This document shows, in pieces, positions 10,801 to 22,666 of a stretch of 64,000 nt of DNA (position 1 is the first letter of the stretch; each line of letters begins with the position of its first letter). A model generated the notes under the pieces. That model saw only the letters and a list, made by a program, of their open reading frames with translations. It had not been told where the DNA came from and did not search any database. Origin of the DNA: Elmis aenea (taxonomy: Eukaryota > Arthropoda > Insecta > Coleoptera > Elmidae); assembly GCA_947652605.1 (NCBI GenBank), contig CANTFG010000195.1:1-64000 (forward strand), given 5' to 3'. A program made the translations under genes and the position numbers.

Positions 10801-12007
10801 AGAGTACTTTTACTAATTTATTTTTAATAGTTGTATTTTGTAAATATTTTTAACATCTAGATTACACTGAACAAAAAAATTTCACATATTGTTTTATATT
10901 TTAAATTGACACTACAATTTTCACTCTTGATTTGTAGTTGTGTTTAGATTCTTATAGTTAAATAATTAAAAAATGATATAATGTATGTATTATACTACAT
11001 AAAATATATTTTTAACGAAGATTAATATAATTTCTGTAAAAAAACATACAGACAAAAAAAATCCTATCTGACCAAAGCATTTATGTCAATTAAAAAGTGA
11101 GAATATTTGTTTTAAAATATAATAGAATTTCATACAAATTCTGTTTTTTAAGTTCGATAAATCTTTAAATTGTACAAGGACATTCATTATAAAGTAGTAT
11201 AAATAATTTTTGTTAAAAATCACCTACTATATTCTTATAAAAAGGTTTATTTAAATCACTAATCTTGTAATCTACAAAAAATTTCTAGTAAAAATGTTAG
11301 ACCAGTTTTAAGAATGTCCATCCTTTATTGGCAGCAATATTTTTTTATTTGCCACTGACATAGAGACTGAAGGAAGTCTTGAAAGTGACCCAGCATTGTA
11401 GATAATAAGGTTGATAAATTTTAATTAAACCTATTTAGATGAATCACTTAATAATTCGATCATTATTATATCTAAAAAAGTTATTTTGTAGAATATTTGT
11501 GTTATATAGTATCAAACAAAAAATAACATCTTGTATGAAGAAACATATTATTATTATAGGGTACAGGCACAAAATTAAAACAAACAAAAAATCTAATTGC
11601 GAAACATTGATACAACCCAAAATATTTAATAGATTTTGATGAAATAATAAAAGATGTTAAATATGTGTATTTAAATTAAATAAAAATTTTACATATTAAT
11701 CACTGGTTACAAAGGAAAAAACTTTTAAGTTGAACTCTTTAAAAACATTATAAGCATGCTTTTGTTTTCTTATCAAGCACCCGCTAAAAGGTGTCACACT
11801 TGCATATGGACTTGATTTCTTCAATTATTCATGAAAAGAAAATGCTACTAGCCTTAACTAAATACTAAAATACTTTAGATTAAAACAAAAAAATGTTACT
11901 CAAAAGCTAATTTTTTATCAATACTATTTCAGAATCAACTGTGCTATTTTTTGTAATGTTATATCTGAATTTTCGATGTTTTAATTACAACATGCAAACC
12001 ATCATGG
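10801..12007. other. AT-rich non-coding stretch
   Basis: Very AT-rich with many short A/T runs. The only open frame (11439-11639, 66 codons) is low-complexity and has no recognisable feature. No tandem array, RNA gene or mobile-element terminus was seen. Confidence 0.6.
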
Positions 12008-12850
12008 GGTTTTTTTTTTTTAGTCATGAGTCCTTCTACTGTTAGGTGTAGGTCTGTTGAGTTGTGTTGTGCTGACTTTTTTCCATGTTTTTCTCTCTTG
12101 TGCTAGCTTTTTTATGTCTTTCCATTTGATGTTTCTATCCGTTGCTGCTTTTTTAACTTCGTCTTGGCAGGTTTTTCTCGGTCTACCACTTTCTTTTTCC
12201 TGTGATTTTGCCTCATAGGCTTTTCCGGTTAACTGTTCTTCTTTCATCCTATAAATGTGACCCAACGATCCCAGCTGCCTTTCTTGTATTTTTGTTTCAA
12301 CTGATTTTATCTTTAATTGTTCTCTATATGTTTCGTTTCTGATTCTATCTTTTTTGGCATTCGCTCGGCTACTATTTTTATTTGTGAGTGTCCACGTTTC
12401 ACTTTTGTACCAAAGTGCCGGAGTTACTACCTTTTTGACCAATTCCACTTTTGTTCGTTTTGGGACTTCTCTATTTTCAAAAAATGTTATTCTTAAACTG
12501 TTAAATATTCTTTCCACTTGGCTTATTTCTTTGTCCATTCTTCCATTTTTCTCTATGATCACTCCTAAATATTTAAAGCATTCTACCTGTTACAACCTAA
12601 ACCCATTTAAAGTGATGTTATGCCCTTTGTTCTCTGCTGTAACGATCATAGTTTTAGTTTTTTCGGTATTTATTTCCATATTAATTTTTTCCAATTCCAG
12701 GTTTAGAGTTTCTAAATTATGTTGCAGATTTTTTTTTCCGCGACTAAGACCATGTCATCTGCGAACCAGTTGCCTAGGACCTAGGCCCTAGGTGAAACGG
12801 TCTCATTTTTTGTTTTACTTCTTTAATTACCCCATCTATAACTATCATAG
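12008..12850 (-). pseudogene. Decayed LINE fragment: RT FADD motif to C-terminus and poly-A tail
   Basis: Read on the minus strand. The segment opens near 12850 with DGVIKEVKQKMRPFHLG, then after a frameshift FADDMVLVAE, whose FADD is the reverse-transcriptase catalytic motif (12754-12765). It continues, with a further frameshift and a stop, into NTEKTKTM and CFKYLGVIIEKNGRM. An open stretch at 12562-12020 then carries TPALWYKSETWTLT, DRIRNETYREQLKI, LGSLGHIYRM and GRPRKTCQDEV, the usual C-terminal zone of insect LINE ORF2 proteins. After the stop comes an A tract (T run on the plus strand, about 12010-12021), the expected 3' poly-A tail. The element is 5'-truncated and inactive. I found no clear target-site duplication. 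Confidence 0.88.
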
Positions 12851-13650
12851 GTACTCATAATTAATTATGAAAAGATATGGTTGGCAATCTGCTATATACA
12901 TTTTATTGTAACTCAAGATACGTTCCATAGCAAGAAAATAATTGTTACGAATACATTTTTACGGAGATGACATGCAACGACAACAAGAAAATTTACATAA
13001 ATTAGCAGCGTTCTGTCATACTTAATTTATAATTTGAATTGTTCTTTCTGTATTGGTGAAGTAAGACTTTATCGCTTCTGAGCAACACATTTTTTAAGCC
13101 AGATTGATAAAAACATGAATTGGTTTTAAACTTTTGTGTTTTTTGCGTGAAATTTATTAAAATATGTGACACTTTTAAACTTGTGTTTAAAAGAGAACAT
13201 TTTTAACTACTGATGTACTAAATGCATGCAAATTAATGCGTGAGTCAGGTTTCTTATTTTGGACTAGGGGAAATCCACACAGGTTTAGATTTACATTTAC
13301 CTTCAGATATACTCCATCAGGTAACCAAATTTAATTCCGCTATTGTTAATGTGGTGTTGTGATTGCTTTAAATTATTACAAACAGGTGAGTAATGCTGTT
13401 TATCTATTTACCTGAGTTAGTAATAGCTTTTCTTTTGTTAAAGCAAGATTTCTTTGATTGCTTCTTATAAAATTTGTGTATATTCACGTAAATTTAAAAA
13501 TTAAGAACTGAATTCTAACCATGTATAGTCTCTTTTGTCCCTCTTTGCAAAGCTTTATTGAGAGACATAGTAGTTTTCTAAATTTTAATAATTTAAATGT
13601 TTAAACGTTAATAATGCATGGCTTAGTCTATTACATACATAAGAAAAAAA
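12851..13650. other. Non-coding stretch before the satellite block
   Basis: AT-rich, without a useful open frame, RNA gene or recognised repeat. The last ~10 bases (aagaaaaaaa) match the sequence preceding other A blocks, so the satellite boundary lies at about 13641-13651. Confidence 0.6.
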
Positions 13651-14740
13651 GGCTATATACTCTGCACTTTTTTCGACAAAAAAATCGATTTTCTTAAAAC
13701 TACAGCAAATGGCTTCAAACTTCTTATACACGTTAGTTATGAGCAAGTTAAGGATTATTAGCCTCTAAATACGATTTTTAATTTTTCGCGAAAAATGGGA
13801 AAAGTACAAAGGCTATAGTCTTTGCACTTTTTTCGACAAAAAAATCGATTTTCTTAAAACTACAGCAAATGGCTTCAAACTTCTTATACACATTAGTTAT
13901 GAGCGAATTAAGGATTATTAGCCCCTAAATACGATTTTCAATTTTTCGCGAAAAATGGGAAAAGTACAAAGGCTAGTCTTTGCACTTTTTTCGACAAAAA
14001 AATCGATTTTCTTAAAACTACAGCAAATGGCTTCAAACTTCTTATACACATTAGTTATGAGCGAATTAAGGATTATTAGCCCCTAAATACGATTTTCAAT
14101 TTTTCGCGAAAAATGGGAAAAGTACAAAGGCTATAGTCTTTGCACTTTTTTTGACAAAAAAATCGATTTTCTTAAAACTACAGCAAATGGCTTCAAACTT
14201 CTTATACACGTTAGTTATGAGCAAATTAAGGATTATTAGCCCCTAAATACGATTTTTAATTTTTCGCGAAAAATGGGAAAAGTACAAAGGCTAGTCTTTG
14301 CACTTTTTTCGACAAAAAAATCGATTTTCTTAAAACTACAGCAAATGGCTTCAAACTTCTTATACACATTAGTTATGAGCGAATTAAGGATTATTAGCCC
14401 CTAAATACGATTTTCAATTTTTCGCGAAAAATGGGAAAAGTACAAAGGCTATAGTCTTTGCACTTTTTTCGACAAAAAAATCGATTTTCTTAAAACTACA
14501 GCAAATGGCTTCAAACTTCTTATACACATTAGTTATGAGCGAATTAAGAATTATTAGACCCTAAATACGATTTTCAATTTTTCGCGAAAAATGGGAAAAG
14601 TACAAAGGCTATAGTCTTTGCACTTTTTTCGACAAAAAAATCGATTTTCATAAAACTACAGCAAATGGCTTCAAACTTCTTTTACACGTTAGTTATGAGC
14701 AAATTAAGGATTATTAGCCCCTAAATACGATTTTTAATTT
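13651..14740. repeat. Satellite A block 1, about 6.8 monomers of ~160 bp
   Basis: Monomer starts (ggcta) fall at 13651, 13811, 13971, 14129, 14289, 14447 and 14607. Periods of 160 or 158 bp arise from a 2-bp presence/absence (ggctatagtc versus ggctagtc). Each monomer contains two perfect palindromes, aaaatcgatttt and tttttcgcgaaaaa. The block passes into satellite B through the shared motif atttttaatttt. Confidence 0.97.
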
Positions 14741-16350
14741 TTTGAATAACTTTGGAAATTAAATTTCAAAATAGTTGAGACAAACGGCATTATGCTAAAA
14801 AAACTAAACTCTATAACATACTAAAATTTGAACAAAATCGTAAGAGCCGTTTTCGAGAAACATTTTCAAAATTTTTAATTTTCTGACTAACTTTGTAAAT
14901 TAAATTTCAAAATAGTTGAGACAAACGGCATTATACTAAGAAAAATTAACTCTATAACATACTAAAATTTGAACAAAATCGTAAGAGCCGTTTTCGAGAA
15001 AAATTTTCAAAATTTTTAATTTTCTAAATAACTTTGTAAATTTAATTTCAAAATAGTTTAGACAAACGGCATTATACTAAGAAAAATAAACTCTATAACA
15101 TACTAAAATTTGAACAAAATCGTAAGAGCCGTTTTCGAGAAACATTTTCAAAATTTTTAATTTTTTGACTAACTTTGTAAATTCAATTTCAAAATAGTTG
15201 AGACAAACGGCATTATACTAAGAAAAATAAACTCTATAACATACTAAAATTTGAACAAAATCGTAAGAGCCGTTTTCGAGAAAAATTTTCAAAATTTTTA
15301 ATTTTCTAAATAACTGTAAATTTAATTTCAAAATAGTTGAGACAAACGGCATTATACTAAGAAAAATAAACTCTACAACATACTAAAATTTGAACAAAAT
15401 CGTAAAAGCCGTTTTCGAGAAAAATTTTCAAAAATTTTAATTTTCTAAATAACTTTGTAAATTAAATTTCAAAATAGTTGAGACAAACGGCATTATACTA
15501 AGAAAACTAAACTCTATAACATACTAAAATTTGAACAAAATCGTAAGAGCCGTTTTCGAGAAAAATTTTCAAAATTTTTAATTTTCTAAATAACTTTGTA
15601 AATTAAACTTCAAAATAGTTGAGACAAACGGCATTATACTAAGAAAACTAAACTCTATAACATACTAAAATTTGAACAAAATCGTAAGAGCCGTTTTCGA
15701 GAAAAATTTTCAAAAATTTTAATTTTCTAAATAACTTTGTAAATTAAATTTCAAAATAGTTGAGACAAACGGCATTATACTAAGAAAAATAAACTCTATA
15801 ACATACTAAAATTTGAACAAAATCGTAAGAGCCGTTTTCGAGAAAAATTTTCAAAATTTTTAATTTTCTAAATAACTTTGTAAATTAAATTTCAAAATAG
15901 TTGAGACAAACGGCATTATACTAAGAAAAATTAACTCTATAACATACTAAAATTTGAACAAAATCGTAAAAGCCGTTTTCGAGAAAAATTTTCAAAATTT
16001 TTAATTTTCTGAATAACTTTGTAAATTAAATTTCAAAATAGTTGAGACAAACGGCATTATACTAAGAAAAATAAACTCTATAACATACTACAATTTGAAC
16101 AAAATCGTAAGAGCCGTTTTCGAGAAAAATTTTCAAAATTTTTGATTTTCTAAATAACTTTGTAAATTAAATTTCAAAATAGTTGAGACAAACGGCATTA
16201 TACTAAGAAAACTAAACTCTATAACATACTAAAATTTGAACAAAATCGTAAGAGCCGTTTTCGAGAAAAATTTTAAAAATTTTAAATTTTCTAAATAACT
16301 TTGTAAATTTAATTTCAAAATAGTTGAGACAAACGGCATTATACTAAGAA
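14741..16350. repeat. Satellite B block 1, about 11 monomers of ~141 bp
   Basis: The marker gagacaaac (or its variant tagacaaac) recurs at 14777, 14918, 15059, 15200, 15339 and 15480, giving a 141-bp period with one 139-bp unit that lost two bases. The unit includes aaaatcgtaagagccg and ttttcgagaaa. No stop-free reading frame of note. Confidence 0.97.
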
Positions 16351-16810
16351 AAAAAGGCTATATTATTCTGCACTTTTTTCGACAAAAAAATCGATTTTCT
16401 TAAAACTACAGCAAATGGCTTCAAACTTCTTATACACGTTAGTTATGAGCAAGTTAAGGATTATTAGCCTCTAAATACGATTTTTAATTTTTCGCGAAAA
16501 ATGGGAAAAGTACAAAGGCTATAGTCTTTGCACTTTTTTCGACAAAAAAATCGATTTTCTTAAAACTACAGCAAATGGCTTCAAACTTCTTATACACATT
16601 AGTTATGAGCGAATTAAGAATTATTAGACCCTAAATACGATTTTCAATTTTTCGCGAAAAATGGGAAAAGTACAAAGGCTATAGTCTTTGCACTTTTTTC
16701 GACAAAAAAATCGATTTTCATAAAACTACAGCAAATGGCTTCAAACTTCTTTTACACGTTAGTTATGAGCAAATTAAGGATTATTAGCCCCTAAATACGA
16801 TTTTTAATTT
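16351..16810. repeat. Satellite A block 2, about 2.8 monomers
   Basis: Monomer starts lie at 16356, 16517 and 16677. It is entered from B through an A-rich run (actaagaaaaaaaggcta) and left through the same A-to-B junction as block 1. Confidence 0.96.
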
Positions 16811-18540
16811 TTTGAATAACTTTGGAAATTAAATTTCAAAATAGTTGAGACAAACGGCATTATGCTAAAAAAACTAAACTCTATAACATACTAAAATTTG
16901 AACAAAATCGTAAAAGCCGTTTTCGAGAAACATTTTCAAAATTTTTAATTTTCTGACTAACTTTGTAAATTAAATTTCAAAATAGTTGAGACAAACGGCA
17001 TTATACTAAGAAAAATAAACTCTATAACATACTAAAATTTGAACAAAATCGTAAGAGCCGTTTTCGAGAAAAATTTTCAAAATTTTTAATTTTTTGACTA
17101 ACTTTGTAAATTCAATTTCAAAATAGTTGAGACAAACGGCATTATACTAAGAAAAATAAACTCTATAACATACTAAAATTTGAACAAAATCGTAAGAGCC
17201 GTTTTCGAGAAAAATTTTCAAAATTTTTAATTTTCTAAATAACTTTGTAAATTTAATTTCAAAATAGTTGAGACAAACGGCATTATACTAAGAAAAATAA
17301 ACTCTATAACATACTAAAATTTGAACAAAATCGTAAGAGCCGTTTTCGAGAAACATTTTCAAAATTTTTAATTTTTTGACTACCTTTGTAAATTAAATTT
17401 CAAAATAGTTGAGACAAACGGCATTATACTAAGAAAAATAAACTCTATAACATACTAAAATTTGAACAAAATCGTAAGAGCCGTTTTCGAGAAAAATTTT
17501 CAAAATTTTTAATTTTCTAAATAACTTTGTAAATTTAATTTCAAAATAGTTGAGACAAACGGCATTATACTAAGAAAAATAAACTCTATAACATACTAAA
17601 ATTTGAACAAAATCGTAAGAGCCGTTTTCGAGAAACATTTTCAAAATTTTTAATTTTTTGACTAACTTTGTAAATTCAATTTCAAAATAGTTGAGACAAA
17701 CGGCATTATACTAAGAAAAATAAACTCTATAACATACTAAAATTTGAACAAAATCGTAAGAGCCGTTTTCGAGAAAAATTTTCAAAATTTTTAATTTTCT
17801 AAATAACTTTGTAAATTTAATTTCAAAATAGTTGAGACAAACGGCATTATACTAAGAAAAATAAACTCTATAACATACTAAAATTTGAACAAAATCGTAA
17901 GAGCCGTTTTCGAGAAACATTTTCAAAATTTTTAATTTTTTGACTACCTTTGTAAATTAAATTTCAAAATAGTTGAGACAAACGGCATTATACTAAGAAA
18001 AATAAACTCTATAACATACTAAAATTTGAACAAAATCGTAAGAGCCGTTTTCGAGAAAAATTTTCAAAATTTTTAATTTTCTAAATAACTTTGTAAATTT
18101 AATTTCAAAATAGTTGAGACAAACGGCATTATACTAAGAAAAATAAACTCTATAACATACTAAAATTTGAACAAAATCGTAATAGCCGTTTTCGAGAAAA
18201 ATTTTCAAAATTTTTAATTTTCTAAATAACTTTGTAAATTTAATTTCAAAATAGTTGAGACAAACGGCATTATACTAAGAAAAATAAACTCTATAACATA
18301 CTAAAATTTGAACAAAATCGTAAGAGCCGTTTTCGAGAAACATTTTCAAAATTTTTAATTTTCTGACTAACTTTGTAAATTAAATTTCAAAATAGTTGAG
18401 ACAAACGGCATTATACTAAGAAAAATAAACTCTATAACATACTAAAATTTGAACAAAATCGTAAGAGCCGTTTTCGAGAAAAATTTTCAAAATTTTTAAT
18501 TTTCTAAATAACTTTGTAAATTAAATTTCAAAATAGTTGA
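16811..18540. repeat. Satellite B block 2, about 12 monomers
   Basis: Same 141-bp unit as block 1. Variants such as ttctgactaac, ttttgactaac and ttctaaataac alternate between neighbouring units, giving a two-unit (about 282 bp) pattern in part of the block. Confidence 0.96.
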
Positions 18541-18650
18541 GACAAAAAAATCGATTTTCATAAAACTACAGCAAATGGCTTCAAACTTCTTATACACGTT
18601 AGTTATGAGCAAATTAAGGATTATTAGCCCCTAAATACGATTTTTAATTT
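18541..18650. repeat. Truncated satellite A monomer (0.7 unit) between B blocks
   Basis: Begins inside the A unit at gacaaaaaaatcg, fused directly to B at B's own gagacaaa, so six bases (gacaaa) are common to both. It leaves into B by the standard junction. Confidence 0.95.
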
Positions 18651-19111
18651 TTTGAATAACTTTGGAAAATAAATTTCAAAATAGTTGAGACAAACGGCAT
18701 TATACTAAGAAAACTAAACTCTATAACATACTAAAATTTGAACAAAATCGTAAGAGCCGTTTTCGAGAAAAATTTTCAAAATTTTTAATTTTCTAAATAA
18801 CTTTGTAAATTTAATTTCAAAATAGTTGAGACAAACGGCATTATACTAAGAAAAATAAACTCTATAACATACTAAAATTTGAACAAAATCGTAAGAGCCG
18901 TTTTCGAGAAACATTTTCAAAATTTTTAATTTTCTGACTAACTTTGTAAATTAAATTTCAAAATAGTTGAGACAAACGGCATTATACTAAGAAAAATAAA
19001 CTCTATAACATACTAAAATTTGAACAAAATCGTAAGAGCCGTTTTCGAGAAAAATTTTCAAAATTTTTAATTTTCTAAATAACTTTGTAAATTAAATTTC
19101 AAAATAGTTGA
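18651..19111. repeat. Satellite B block 3, about 3.3 monomers
   Basis: 141-bp units. Together with the preceding truncated A it forms a ~571-bp segment that matches the start of the next segment. Confidence 0.95.
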
Positions 19112-19221
19112 GACAAAAAAATCGATTTTCATAAAACTACAGCAAATGGCTTCAAACTTCTTATACACGTTAGTTATGAGCAAATTAAGGATTATTAGCC
19201 CCTAAATACGATTTTTAATTT
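19112..19221. repeat. Second copy of the truncated satellite A monomer
   Basis: Carries the same gacaaa fusion point as 18541, displaced by 571 bp, so it is a copy of that rearrangement rather than a new one. Confidence 0.95.
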
Positions 19222-20131
19222 TTTGAATAACTTTGGAAAATAAATTTCAAAATAGTTGAGACAAACGGCATTATACTAAGAAAACTAAACTCTATAACAT
19301 ACTAAAATTTGAACAAAATCGTAAGAGCCGTTTTCGAGAAAAATTTTCAAAATTTTTAATTTTCTAAATAACTTTGTAAATTTAATTTCAAAATAGTTGA
19401 GACAAACGGCATTATACTAAGAAAAATAAACTCTATAACATACTAAAATTTGAACAAAATCGTAAGAGCCGTTTTCGAGAAAAATTTTCAAAATTTTTAA
19501 TTTTCTGAATAACTTTGTAAATTAAATTTCAAAATAGTTGAGACAAACGGCATTATACTAAGAAAAATAAACTCTATAACATACTAAAATTTGAACAAAA
19601 TCGTAGGAGCCGTTTTCAAAAAAATTTTCAAAATTTTTAATTTTCTAAATAACTTTGTAAATTAAATTTCAAAATAGTTAAGACAAACGGCATTATACTA
19701 AGAAAAATAAACTCTATAACATACTAAAATTTGAACAAAATCGTAAAAGCCGTTTTCGAGAAATATTTTCAAAATTTTTAATTTTCCAATTAACTTAAGA
19801 ATTAAATTTCAAAATAGTTGAGACAAACGGCATTATACTAAGAAAACTAAACTCTATAACATACTAAAATTTGAACAAAATCGTAAAAGCCGTTTTCGAG
19901 AAAAATTTTCAAAATTTTTAATTTTCTAATTAACTTTGTAAATTAAATTTCAAAATAGTTGAGACAAACGGCATTATACTAAGAAAACTTAACTCTATAA
20001 CATACTAAAATTTGAACAAAATCGTAAGAGCCGTTTTCGAGAAAAATTTTCAAAATTTTTAATTTTCTAAATAACTTTGTAAATTAAATTTCAAAATAGT
20101 TGAGACAAACGGCATAATACTAAGCAAAAAA
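19222..20131. repeat. Satellite B block 4, about 6.4 monomers
   Basis: 141-bp units including a distinctive variant (gtaggagccgttttcaaaa, from about 19604) and a unit with aacttaagaatt. Both recur in block 6. Confidence 0.95.
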
Positions 20132-20747
20132 GGTTATATACTCTGCACTTTTTTCGACAAAAAAATCGATTTTCTTAAAACTGTAGCAAATGGCTTCAAA
20201 CTTCTTATACACGTTAGTTATGAGCAAGTTAAGGATTATTAGCCTCTAAATACGATTTTTAATTTTTCGCGAAAAATGGGAAAAGTACAAAGGCTATATA
20301 GTCTTTGCACTTTTTTCGACAAAAAAATCGATTTTCTTAAAACTACAGCAAATGGCTTCAAACTTCTTATACACATTAGTTATGAGCGAATTAAGGATTA
20401 TTAGCCCCTAAATACGATTTTCAATTTTTCGCGAAAAATGGGAAAAGTACAAAGGCTATAGTCTTTACACTTTTTTCGACAAAAAAATCGATTTTCATAA
20501 AACTACAGCAAATGGCTTCAAACTTCTTATACACATTAGTTATGAGCGAATTAAGGATTATTAGCCCCTAAATACGATTTTCAATTTTTCGCGAAAAATG
20601 GGAAAAGTACAAAGGCTATAGTCTGCACTTTTTTCGACAAAAAAATCGATTTTCATAAAACTACAGCAAATGGCTTCAAACTTCTTTTACACGTTAGTTA
20701 TGAGCAAATTAAGGATTATTAGCCCCTAAATACGATTTTTAATTTTT
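20132..20747. repeat. Satellite A block 5, about 3.8 monomers
   Basis: Starts ggttatatactctgc. About four ~160-bp units follow, with small length changes in the ggctatagtc region, ending at the standard A-to-B junction. Confidence 0.95.
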
Positions 20748-21347
20748 TGAATAACTTTGGAAATTAAATTTCAAAATAGTTGAGACAAACGGCATTATGC
20801 TAAAAAAACTAAACTCTATAACATACTAAAATTTGAACAAAATCGTAAGAGCCGTTTTCGAGAAACATTTTCAAAATTTTTAATTTTCTGACTAACTTTG
20901 TAAATTAAATTTCAAAATAATTGAGACAAACGGCATTATACTAAGAAAAATAAACTCTATAACATACTAAAATTTGAACAAAATCGTAAGAGCCGTTTTC
21001 GAGAAAAATTTTCTAAATTTTTAATTTTCTAAATAACTTTGTAAATTTAATTTCAAAATAGTTAAGACAAACGGCATTATACTAAGAAAAATAAACTCTA
21101 TAACATACTAAAATTTGAACAAAATCGTAAGAGCCGTTTTCGAGAAACATTTTCAAAATTTTTAATTTTCTAAATAACTTTGTAAATTAAATTTCAAAAT
21201 AGTTGAGACAAACGGCATTATACTAAGAAAAATAAACTCTATAACATACTAAAATTTGAACAAAATCGTAAGAGCCGTTTTCGAGAAACATTTTCAAAAT
21301 TTTTAATTTTCTAAATAACTTTGTAAATTAAATTTCAAAATAGTTGA
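20748..21347. repeat. Satellite B block 5, about 4.3 monomers
   Basis: 141-bp units ending at the gagacaaa fusion to A. Confidence 0.95.
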
Positions 21348-21458
21348 GACAAAAAAATCGATTTTCATAAAACTACAGCAAATGGCTTCAAACTTCTTAT
21401 ACACGTTAGTTATGAGCAAATTAAGGATTATTAGCCCCTAAATACGATTTTTAATTTT
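21348..21458. repeat. Third copy of the truncated satellite A monomer
   Basis: Same fusion point as at 18541 and 19112. The offset from 19112 is 2,236 bp and is shared by downstream variants, marking a higher-order copy. Confidence 0.95.
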
Positions 21459-22226
21459 TTGAATAACTTTGGAAAATAAATTTCAAAATAGTTGAGACAA
21501 ACGGCATTATACTAAGAAAACTAAACTCTATAACATACTAAAATTTGAACAAAATCGTAAGAGCCGTTTTCGTGAAAAATTTTCAAAATTTTTAATTTTC
21601 TAAATAACTTTGTAAATTTAATTTCAAAATAGTTGAGACAAACGGCATTATACTAAGAAAAATAAACTCTATAACATACTAAAATTTGAACAAAATCGTA
21701 AGAGCCGTTTTCGAGAAAAATTTTCAAAATTTTGAATTTTCTGAATAACTTTGTAAATTAAATTTCAAAATAGTTGAGACAAACGGCAATATACTAAGAA
21801 AAATAAACTCTATAACATACTAAAATTTGAACAAAATCGTAGGAGCCGTTTTCAAAAAAATTTTCAAAATTTTTAATTTTCTAAATAACTTTGTAAATTA
21901 AATTTCAAAATAGTTAAGACAAACGGCATTATACTAAGAAAAATAAACTCTATAACATACTAAAATTTGAACAAAATCGTAAAAGCCGTTTTCGAGAAAT
22001 ATTTTCAAAATTTTTAATTTTCCAAATAACTTAAGAATTAAATTTCAAAATAGTTGAGACAAACGGCATTATACTAAGAAAACTAAACTCTATAACATAC
22101 TAAAATTTGAACAAAATCGTAAAAGCCGTTTTCGAGAAAAATTTTCAAAATTTTTAATTTTCTAAATAACTTTGTAAATTAAATTTCAAAATAGTTGAGA
22201 CAAACGGCATAATACTAAGAAAAAAA
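21459..22226. repeat. Satellite B block 6, about 5.4 monomers
   Basis: Carries the gtaggagccgttttcaaaa variant (from about 21840) seen 2,236 bp earlier in block 4, but has one B unit fewer before the next A block. Confidence 0.95.
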
Positions 22227-22666
22227 GGTTATATACTCTGCACTTTTTTCGACAAAAAAATCGATTTTCTTAAAACTATAGCAAATGGCTTCAAACTTCT
22301 TATACACGTTAGTTATGAGCAAGTTAAGGATTATTAGCCTCTAAATACGATTTTTAATTTTTCGCGAAAAATGGGAAAAGTACAAAGGCTATAGTCTTTG
22401 CACTTTTTTCGACAAAAAAATCAATTTTCTTAAAACTACAGCAAATGGCTTCAAACTTCTTATACACATTAGTTATGAGCGAATTAAGGATTATTAGCCC
22501 CTAAATACGATTTTCAATTTTTCGCGAAAAATGGGAAAAGTACAAAGGCTATAGTCTTTACACTTTTTTCGACAAAAAAATCGATTTTCATAAAACTACA
22601 GCAAATGGCTTTAAACTTCTTATACACGTTAGTTATGAGCAAATTAAGGATTATTAGCCCCTAAAT
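22227..22666. repeat. Satellite A block 7, about 2.8 monomers, cut by satellite C
   Basis: Starts ggttatatactctgc like block 5. The third monomer breaks after agcccctaaat and runs straight into satellite C (gttttgcatatg). The last two or three bases are common to both partners. Confidence 0.95.

Noticed and set aside
11439..11639. 66-codon open frame
   Set aside because: Low-complexity, AT-driven composition in non-coding surroundings, with no motif or signal peptide of note.
12354..12791. 145-codon plus-strand open frame
   Set aside because: It is antisense to the minus-strand LINE fragment, whose RT motifs explain the sequence.
13651..22666. A and B as diverged versions of one satellite
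   Set aside because: They share only short A/T-rich motifs at the junctions (atttttaatttt, gacaaa); their units differ in length and cannot be aligned by eye.
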